Shown: positions 57,125-64,000 of the stretch, one piece after another | How positions within the stretch are numbered: the stretch's first letter is position 1 | Layout of the letters: each line of letters opens with the position of its first letter | Assembly: GCF_042477335.2 (NCBI RefSeq) | Contig: NC_091247.1 | Span: 2,936,501-3,000,500 of the forward strand | Length of the DNA: 64,000 nucleotides | Source of the DNA: Ovis canadensis | Lineage: Eukaryota; Chordata; Mammalia; Artiodactyla; Bovidae | Direction: 5' to 3' | The notes under the pieces: model-generated | Told to the model about the DNA's origin: nothing | Databases searched by the model: none | What the model saw: only the letters and a program-made list of their open reading frames with translations | Made by a program: the position numbers and the translations under genes

Positions 57125-57230
57125 GGGTGGCAGATGGCCCGCTTAACTCAGAAAGAAAAACAGCACCATTTAGCATTAGTCCCGGGTGAAGGGGTGAAAG
57201 GTCAAGGCAGCATCTGCCTCTGGACGCTTC
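57125..57230. promoter_or_regulatory. Candidate intron 2 element: nuclear-receptor half-site array and E-box
   Basis: GGGTGA (57184-57189), GGGTGA (57192-57197) and AGGTCA (57199-57204) are three same-strand half-sites spaced by 2 and then 1 base; the last pair is a DR1. CAGATGG (57131-57137) is an E-box upstream. DR1 sites are bound by HNF4, RXR/PPAR or COUP-TF. Function is inferred. Confidence 0.4.
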
Positions 57231-58439
57231 TGGGGCTGCATTTCTATGGAGTGGCGCTGAGGGGGTGGGGGGTGGGGGGAGGAGCCGGCTGGGAGGAAAC
57301 ACTGAGGAAGCCTCCAGTGAGCTCCAGGCCGGTGGGTGGCTGGGCGGCTGGGCGGGCGGGCGTCCCAGCGGCTGTTCTGCCCTGCCACCCCCAACTCCGG
57401 GTGCCGCCTCTCTGCAGCTCTGATTCTGGAGCCCCCAGCCCCACCTGACCCTCTGCTGCTGGCCGTGGTGGGCCAGGACACCCCGTCAGGCTATGTGTGG
57501 GCCGGAGGGAAGGCGAGTGGAGGAGGAGACACTGGGAGACCACCTTCCAGAGGAGGGCAAGGAAGGGAAAGCTGCCACGGGCCCCTGGGAGCCAGGAGCT
57601 GAGTGGCACGGTGCATGGGGCGGTTCTCGTCCAGCCTCAGGGTCCCCGACGGCCCCTGGCCCGGAATCCTGAGGCAGGTGTTGGGTGCGACTTTGCCCTC
57701 CAAGCATGGGCCCCTGTCCCTGCCAGGCACTTAGGCCGAGCTGCCAGGACAGGTGTTCAGGACCGAATGGCCACGAGGGACTTGGTCGCTGGTCCCGGCA
57801 GACTGGCCGCATCTGAGCAGCCTCACGGGCCCTCCTCCACCTTCTCAGGGAAGTGCGGGGGCCATGGGTGCCTCCCCAGGAAACCCCAGCACTGCAGCCA
57901 GGGTGGGGGACAGGTGGGGACACGTCTAGGCGAAGGGGGGCATGGCCGGAGGCCGCCCAGAGCAGGGACAGGCCTCTGTGATGGGCTGTGAGGCCCCCCG
58001 ACCCTGCCTACCCACCCCCGCCCTCCTCAAGACCAACCTTGCCCTGGGCGTCCTCCCATGGAGCTAAGCCAGGCCCTGCTTGTACCTAGCACCCCCCCAC
58101 CCCCGCGCCGAGCACCTGCCTCAGCGGCAACCCCCCCCCCCCAGGCTGCCGCTCCCTCGCTGCCCTGCCCCTCCCCCTGCTGGGGTGTTCGTGGTGGACG
58201 GTGGCCAGGCCCAGCCCTGGAGCCGGCCCGCATGGGCAGCGTGCCTTCACAGCAGCGTCCGCCAGGCCTGGGCGGGAGCAGGGAGGACAATAGGCCCCCT
58301 CAGCCGCTGCCTTCCCCCCGCGGAGGAGCCTCCCTGGCTCCTGCCCTGCCCCCCACCCGCTGGGGCTGGCAGCCGCCACTGCGCCGGCCGGGAGCAGCTG
58401 CTGCCCGCGTCCCTGGCCACAGGCGCACCTGCTCCCCAG

Positions 58440-58565
58440 CCGCCCTTTGTCCCTGCTGCTGCAGCCTGATTTACTGGGCGCGCTTTTCCTCTCGCTGTAA
58501 TTCATGCAGCCTCCCTGGCCGGGATGCTCTCGATCCAGGTGGATTCTCCCACAGGCTTCTGCGCT
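58440..58565. promoter_or_regulatory. Candidate intron 2 element about 16 kb after the promoter
   Basis: An AT-richer unique island (TGATTTACTG, CTGTAATTCATGC) sits about 16.5 kb downstream of the promoter. From memory, a SOX/RBPJ-dependent arterial enhancer of mouse Notch1 is reported at roughly +16 kb, but I cannot align the two here, and canonical paired RBPJ sites are not evident. This is a weak positional inference. Confidence 0.25.
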
Positions 58566-60529
58566 AGGCTCCCCATTCAGGACGGGCTTGGGGTGGGGTT
58601 CAGGGACACACTGCCCCGTGGCTGGAGGCTGGAGGGTTGTGCACCCTGGTGGGGCCTTTCTGGTCCACTTGGGAACGCTGCTGAACCAGACCAGTGATGA
58701 AGATGGAGCCCACACGGAGGACGCCCTGGGCAGCCTTGTGTGCGTTTCCCCCAGGCCATGGGGCAGGCCTGCCTCACCTCACCCACCTGGGTGGGCTTCC
58801 CACGCCTTGGAGCTAGGTGTGGACAGGGCAGGCGGGCTCCCACCCCGCTTTGATGACCAAGCGTCCTCTGTCCGGCTCCCACTTTCTGCCTGCTCTTCAG
58901 TAGCTGGGAAAAAAAAAAAGCCTTTTCTCCAACGGGAGTGGTGGCCAGCTCCTGCTCGACAATGGAGGGCATTGAGAGGTGGGGGAGGGGCTACCTCCTG
59001 GGTCTCCCCCCTCCCCTCCAGGGCTCTGGGTTCCCAGTGCCACTCAGGCTGGGACCAGGCGGCCTGTAACTGGATCCACGCTCAGTGCGGGCCACGCCAC
59101 CTTCCCCAGGCTCCAGGGTGTGGCCCTCCCAGGGCCTGGGGTGCCAGGGTGCCGGTCACACAGGGGGTGCTCCCCGGGGTCTGTGCCCCCAGAGAGGAGC
59201 CAGCCACACCCGTCCTCCTCCCTCTCCCTGAGCCGGCTGGGCTGGAGCCCCGGCTCAGGCCTGAGTTACCTCCCCTGCGCCCCTCCCAGAAGGGCAGCTG
59301 GTTTTCTTTAAGCCAGTTGGTTTGGGACTTTTGGCTTCAGGCGACAGATGGTGGTCCAGACTGGCCATTTTGCGTTCTCCTCGCGCGCCCTGCCCAAGCC
59401 ACAGCCTCAGGAAAGCCCCAGCTCCTCACGGATCCCCCACCCCCTTCCCTGCGCAGCTTTGTGCAGGAGAGGAGGGAGGGGCCCCGGCGGGCTGGCATTT
59501 GTCGGGGGTGAGGGGTCCTGGAGTGAAGGCGTAAACCCCACGGAGCAGCCCCGCTCGGGCGGGGGGGTCTCGGGAAGGTAGGGTGGTTGGAGCCCAGGAG
59601 GGCCCTCTCTTCCCCCAGGGCCCTCGTGGCTGCCCGGCGGGGGTGGGGGCCCCGCCCAGCGGCGCCCGGGGCTATGGGCCCAGCGTCAGGGCTGCCTTCC
59701 CAGGCCGCTGCAGGCTGGGGGCCGCGGGCGCGTTCCACCCCAGAGGCTCTGCCTCTGGGAAGAGGGAGGCCTGGCTGGTCCCAGAGCCCCTCCTGGGCTT
59801 TCCCTCGAGCGCAAGGCCACGAGGTGACCCTGGGGGGCAGTGTACTGCCGTGCCTCGAGAAGCCGAGGCAACAGGTGGCCAAGGGCGGCCCCGGGGTGGG
59901 GGTGGCAGGTGCCGAGCCCTTCCCAGTGGGGAGTGCCTGGGACCAGGCCTGGGGCCGGGGGGGGGGCAGGGTGCCCCCCACACCCGGCTCACCTGCTGCC
60001 ATCTTAGCCTGGGAGCCGGCACAGGGCCTGCCACAGCGGCGGTCTTCCTGGCCGCTGCTTTCTCCAGCTGTGCAGCGGGCTGGGCATCCGATGTGAAGCC
60101 TTCGCCCCCGAAAGGGAGAGACTGCGTCCGGGCACCATGCGTGGGTGAGGGTGGAGCACCGAGTAGCCCGGTCCTGTCGCGTCGGACCCCCGAGAGAGAG
60201 TTCCACGTCGGTGACAATGTGGGAGCCCGGCCATGTGGTGTCTGCAGTCCTTGCCCTGTTTGCTCTCGTGTTCGTACTGAAAGAAGAGCAATCTGCGAAC
60301 TCTTTTATTACCCAAATAACGCACATTCGTTACAGAAAAGCTGGAGAGAGATAGAGTAGGCAGGTCCCTGAAACAAAAGGTTTCACAGAACACCATTCCC
60401 TTCCACGGAGAATGGCTGGGTCTCGCCCGCGTGGCTCCTTCTCGGTGGCTCACGAGTGCAGACAGACGCCTCCATGGATTCTGAAACCGACTCTGGGGCC
60501 CGCCGAACACTCTGGTCTCTAATGTCTCC

Positions 60530-60660
60530 AATTAACGTAATCACTGTTTTTACGGACATGAAATTCCCTTGATGTAATAGTAACCACTTGAAAGTGGAGA
60601 GCTCAGTGGCGCTTGGCACCTGGTGATATTGGGCAGTGACCCCCACTGTGGTCCCAGAAC
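60530..60660 (-). mobile_element. Old L1M fragment before exon 3
   Basis: ACATGAAATTCCCTTGATGT, then GAGCTCAGTGGCGCTTGGC, weakly match the antisense L1M segment (AATTCAGTGGCATTAAGTA). It is diverged and ends about 115 bp before the exon 3 acceptor. Confidence 0.35.
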
Positions 60661-60776
60661 CTCCCCGGGCCCTTTGAGGGGGGCCGCTGCCTGGGAGGGG
60701 GACCCCCATGGATGCCGGGGCTGGTGGCGGGCTAGCTAGGGAGTGGGCGCTCACCACCCTGGCGTGTCTGCCACAG

Positions 60777-61039
60777 ATGCAGCGGGGCCTTTGCGGGCCA
60801 GCAATGCCAGGCCCCCAACCCCTGCCTCAGCGCCCCCTGCAAGAACGGCGGGACGTGCCACACGACGGAGCGAGAAGGCCTGGTGGACTATGTCTGCAGC
60901 TGCCGCCTGGGCTTCTCGGGGCCGCTGTGCCTGACGCCCCGCGACCACGCCTGCCTCGCCAGCCCCTGCCTCAATGGCGGCACCTGTGACCTGCTCACGC
61001 TCACCGAGTACAAGTGCCTCTGTCCCCCGGGCTGGTCAG
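60777..61039 (+). CDS. NOTCH1: NOTCH1 exon 3 (end of EGF1, EGF2, most of EGF3)
   Basis: Exon 3 follows an acceptor ending in CACAG at 60772-60776 and runs 263 nt, the length I recall for human exon 3, to the donor GTGAGG at 61040. The split codon with exon 2 gives Ile48, where human has Val. EGF1 closes with CSGAFAGQQC (Cys49, 58). EGF2 spans about residues 59-99, with CLSAPC fitting the O-glucose consensus C-x-S-x-P-C and CKNGGTC fitting the O-fucose consensus. EGF3 starts near residue 100, and CLNGGTC is again an O-fucose-type site. The reading frame then continues to GWSG at the phase 1 donor. Family knowledge: O-glycans on these repeats tune folding and ligand response. All expected cysteines are present and there are no stops. 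Confidence 0.97.
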
Positions 61040-61542
61040 GTGAGGACCCCGGGGGTGCGGGGATGGAGTGGCCTTCCCCCAGCCACCCACACAGCCAGTG
61101 ACGGCCCCCCGTCCACGTGGCCGTGGACAGTCCTGGACTGGGCTCAGCTGTGGGGGTCAGCGACCCAGAAATCGCCTAGAGTCCCCGCTCTGGGGTCCCC
61201 ATGCCACTTTCCAGCCCTGGAGGCGTCAGTTCCCAGCTCGAGGGCACCCCCCCCGCCGCAGCCTCTGTGAGAAAAGAGGAGACTCCCCCGGCCCCTGCAG
61301 GAGCCGTGGTGTCACCGCTGGCTCAGAAGGGATGCAGTCTGGGTCAGCTCCCCAGGGGGCCTGGCCTACTGTGCATCCGGCAGTGGTCACTCAGCCCCTA
61401 AGTGGTTGGGGTCCCTGGGTGGTGAGGAGCTGATGCCACTGGGCCCATGCCCGGCTCACCCCTTGTCCAGGTCTGGACGCTGCCTCCAGCTCATAGGAAC
61501 CAGGGAGGCCGGCTAACCACCCCCCGCCCCCTGCCCCCCCAG
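61040..61542 (+). other. NOTCH1: NOTCH1 intron 3
   Basis: A 503 bp, phase 1, GC-rich unique intron. Nothing else is recognisable in it. Confidence 0.85.
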
Positions 61543-61881
61543 GGAAGACGTGCCAGCAGGCCGACCCCTGCGCCTCCAACCCCTGTGCCAACGGTGGCCA
61601 GTGCCTGCCCTTTGAGGCGTCGTATATCTGCCACTGCCCGCCCGGCTTCCACGGCCCCACGTGCAGGCAGGACGTCAACGAGTGCAGCCAGAGCCCCGGG
61701 CTCTGCCACCATGGCGGCACCTGCCTCAACGAGGTCGGCTCCTACCGCTGCGTCTGCCGCCCCACCCACACCGGCCCCCACTGCGAGCTGCCCTATGTGC
61801 CCTGCAGCCCCTCCCCCTGCCAGAACGGGGGCACCTGCCGCCCCACGGGGGACACCACCCACGAGTGCGCCTGCCTGCCAG
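61543..61881 (+). CDS. NOTCH1: NOTCH1 exon 4 (end of EGF3, EGF4-6)
   Basis: Exon 4 begins after a C-rich acceptor (AG at 61541-61542), is 339 nt as in human from memory, and ends at the donor GTACTG (GT at 61882), phase 1. It encodes KTCQQADPC and completes EGF3. EGF4 carries CASNPC, an O-glucose-type site, and CANGGQC, which lacks the Ser/Thr needed for O-fucose. EGF5 is introduced by the calcium-binding type DVNEC and carries CHHGGTC. EGF6 starts at YVPC and carries CQNGGTC. The exon ends within the last CxC of EGF6 (ECACLPG). The 503 bp intron 3 upstream and 2,034 bp intron 4 downstream are short compared with intron 2. Other open frames through this exon are GC-driven shadows. Confidence 0.97.
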
Positions 61882-63915
61882 GTACTGCCCGCTGGAAGCA
61901 TGCAGGGGGCGGGGAGCTGGGCAGGCTGGGTCTGGGGGTATCACCCGAGCCCGGGCGGTTGGAGGGCAGCCTTGGGGGTGGTGCGGGGCACGCTCTGGGA
62001 TGGGGGCACCCACCCACCAAGTGCCGCCCCGGGACAGGCCTGCTGTGACACCCTAGTGCTCCTACCCTGCCGCCCCCAGGGAGGGCCTGAGCATTCCGCC
62101 CACTCCGGGCTCGCTCTGTTCTCCTGGCCCCCTGCCCCGCGTCTCCCAGGCCGTGGACACCGGCCTCCTCCAGGCCCCCCAGGAGGCCCCTTATCCCGAG
62201 TCCCCTGGGACCACGTTACAGAACTCTCCCCGCTGCAGGGAGCACCCTCTCCCGCGTCGCCCGCGGGGCTTCCCCTGGTTCCTGGAGGTGGGGCGGGGGG
62301 GCCGGGGCTCACACATGGCTCCCCACAGTGGGGGCCCTTGCTCCTGGCCTCTCCCGTCGCCCACTGCCGGGGCAGGAGTGACAGGCGGGCCCAGCCCCAC
62401 CCACCCCCCCAGCAGCTCCACCGTTCCTGTTTCGGGTCCCAGACTTTCCACTGTAGTTTTCTTCTGAGTCCGTTTTGCTGCTGCTGATCTAAAAATACTG
62501 ATAATGACGAAGAGGTTCGAAAGCCTCCAGTCTGTCACTTGCATGGGGGTGGTTAGGCAGGGACTGGGAAGGGGAGGGAGTTTTGGGGCGGGGCGACGAG
62601 GAGGTGGGGTCGGTGGGGTCGGTGGGGTTTGGGTTGCTGGAGAGGGGAGGACCCAGGGTCCGGCTGACCCAGGACTGACCCAAAGGTCGCTCTGGCCCCC
62701 ACACGGCCCTTGGCCCAGCCCGGCCCTTGCAAAGAGGAAGTGCTTTTCCCGCCCGCAAGCCCCGGGCTTGTTGCCTCTGCGTGCAGACGCCAGGCGTGTG
62801 CATTTCCGGTCCCTGATTCTCCCCTCGCCACCTGCCCGCCCCGGCACTACCCACTGCCCGGCTGGGCTATGTGGCTGTTTCAGCGTCTGGGTTCAGATGT
62901 CTTCCTGAGGGGGGTTGGCTGTGTGACCCCAGGGTCAGGAGGGGCTGTGGTGCGGGCTGGGGGGGCCGGTGGGAGGCGTGGGGGCCTGGCAGAGGGGGCT
63001 GCACGCGTGGAGCAGGTGCAGCCCCACCGGCCGGAGGTGAGCTGAGGCTGGGGAGAGGCGGCGCTTTAGGCCTGCCGCACGCAGGAGGGACTGGAGTGTG
63101 GGCGCCAGGCTCCAGTGGGGGGGGCCTCCGAGAGAGGGGCAGGAGGGGGTCCAAAGGCGCCCTGGGAGGGGCATTAATTAGTAACTGGCTGCAGGTTTGG
63201 CTATTGCCAGACGCACCTTTCTGGGTTGATTATTGAACCAGCAGGAGTCGAACGGATTAATAGCTAACTGACTGGACGTGGAGGGGGTGCTGCAGAAGTT
63301 GGCCTGGCCGGGAGAGGGCAGGGAGAGGGTGGGGGGCTCCCACCCTGCCTGCGCCTCTGCTTCTGGGAAGTCTGGGGGCCGCACCTGCACACACACCCAC
63401 CCCCGACTACCTGCCAGGGTCCCTCTGTCTCCCTGCTCCAGTTCTGTGCGAGGGGGCTCCCAGGCCCAGTGCTGCCCCATCAAATGGGGTATCCACGGCC
63501 GCACGTGGGGGTGTGCAGACAACCCTGAGCACAGGGCTGGGCCCGCAGGCAGTGCCCAGTCACAGAGGCCGTAGCGCAGACGTCTTCTCTGACAGAACCC
63601 CGGGGAGCCTGTGACCGTGGGTCTCTGTCTGTTCAGCCGGCCGTTTAGAAAATGATCGCTTAGGAATGTGCTGACCGTGGGCTCTGGGGTGTGCGGCCCG
63701 GTCACAGGAGTGGGGAGGGCGGGGTGTGGGGCAGGGACCCCTCGGGCTCCAAGGCGGTGGGCGTCACAGGACAGGCTGTGGAGAGCAGCTCTCCGCCCAG
63801 AGCAGGGTGTCCTGGGTCCAGCCAGGAGGGTGCCAGAGCCCAGTGCGAGCGTGACAGGACGGTGAGGGCCTGGCCCCGTGGGGAGGCCTGACCGGGCGAC
63901 CGGCCCCTGCTGCAG
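61882..63915 (+). other. NOTCH1: NOTCH1 intron 4
   Basis: A 2,034 bp, phase 1 intron. It holds a G-rich short-repeat patch (62583-62635, GGGGTCGGTG-like units) and a striking AT-rich island at 63165-63290. No interspersed repeat is evident. Confidence 0.85.
63160..63292. promoter_or_regulatory. Candidate intron 4 enhancer with homeodomain and NFI-like motifs
   Basis: ATTAATTAG (63173-63181), TTGGC-TATT-GCCAG (63197-63210, an NFI-like palindrome one base short of the usual spacer), a TGATTATTGA core (63227-63236) and GGATTAATAG (63254-63263) crowd into 91 bp. The block is unique sequence in a GC-rich intron, 630 bp before exon 5. Regulatory function is inferred. Confidence 0.45.
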
Positions 63916-64000
63916 GCTTCACTGGCCAGAACTGCGAGGAAAACATTGACGACTGTCCAGGGAACAGCTGCAAGAACGGAGGCGCCTGTGTGGACGGCGT
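63916..64000 (+). CDS. NOTCH1: NOTCH1 exon 5, partial (end of EGF6, start of EGF7)
   Basis: The acceptor TGCAG (AG at 63914-63915) is followed by a frame reading [13 protein letters not shown] and then [14 protein letters not shown], which completes EGF6 and opens EGF7. NIDDC is a calcium-binding EGF signature, and CKNGGAC lacks the residue needed for O-fucose. The exon is cut by the window edge after 85 bases; from memory the human exon is 123 nt. The residues match the human protein except for single substitutions. Confidence 0.96.

Larger units (their letters stand above)
44138..60776 (+). other. NOTCH1: NOTCH1 intron 2
   Basis: The intron is 16.6 kb, phase 2, and makes up most of the gene in this window. 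It contains MIR and L2 remnants, a CHR SINE split by a Bov-tA next to an L1M fragment (49.2-49.8 kb), a Bov-tA with clear target-site duplications (52.75-52.96 kb), a GGCCG microsatellite (48.15 kb) and an L1M fragment near 60.55 kb. Between these are several unique, AT-rich islands with transcription-factor motif clusters, listed separately. No coding exon is visible in it. Long open frames here come from GC bias. Confidence 0.85.

Noticed and set aside
58504-59511. A 335-codon open frame in NOTCH1 intron 2
   Set aside because: Low-complexity Pro/Gly/Ser/Arg content, no domain, no splice or start context, overlapping open frames on both strands; produced by high GC.
61447-62487. A 346-codon open frame across exon 4
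   Set aside because: It is out of frame with the EGF-coding frame, which has exact NOTCH1 identity and proper splice sites.

Overview
The window is mammalian nuclear DNA from a ruminant, most likely a bovid. The lineage call rests on repeats found only in ruminants and close relatives: Bov-tA and BOV-A2 SINEs, BovB LINE 3' ends and CHR-type tRNA-Glu SINEs. These sit beside older mammalian L1M, MIR, L2, MLT1 (MaLR LTR) and Tigger remnants. GC content is high and coding density is very low. There is no operon, CRISPR array or prokaryotic feature. The exact species cannot be fixed from what is visible.

The one protein-coding gene I can support is the 5' part of NOTCH1 on the + strand. Coding exon 1 (42231-42291, signal peptide) lies in a CpG-island promoter. 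Exon 2 (44056-44137), exon 3 (60777-61039), exon 4 (61543-61881) and the first 85 bases of exon 5 (63916-64000, cut by the window edge) follow. All visible junctions are GT/AG, and phase is kept (1, 2, 1, 1), giving about 276 residues: signal peptide, EGF repeats 1-6 and the start of EGF7. The ligand-binding EGF11-12 region, transmembrane segment and intracellular domain are downstream of the window.

Bases 1 to about 41,600 are NOTCH1 5' intergenic DNA with no recognisable gene. They hold repeat relics: an L1 cut by two CHR SINEs at 3.5-4.7 kb, a BovB-MLT1-Bov-tA run at 5.3-6.6 kb, an E-box-rich minisatellite at 11.25-11.55 kb, a deeply nested L1/BovB/BOV-A2/Bov-tA stack at 17.3-22.3 kb, a Tigger1 end at 31.9-32.2 kb and a CHR SINE split by Bov-tA at 37.7-38.2 kb. 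Between them are several non-repetitive, comparatively AT-rich islands with clustered transcription-factor motifs (1.93-2.24, 9.82-10.08, 14.5, 16.2-16.6 and 35.7-36.4 kb). These are candidate distal NOTCH1 enhancers.

Introns 1, 2 and 4 contain more such islands (43.3, 44.3, 45.15-45.4, 54.28, 57.15, 58.5 and 63.2 kb). Several share homeodomain motifs of the TTAATTA and GGATTAA type. The regulatory calls are inferences from motif content and base composition; no conservation, chromatin or expression data were available. The main points of interest are a textbook SOX-dimer palindrome about 40 kb upstream, an inverted SOX pair at 14.5 kb, the recurrent intronic homeodomain grammar, a nuclear-receptor half-site array in intron 2, and the E-box minisatellite.
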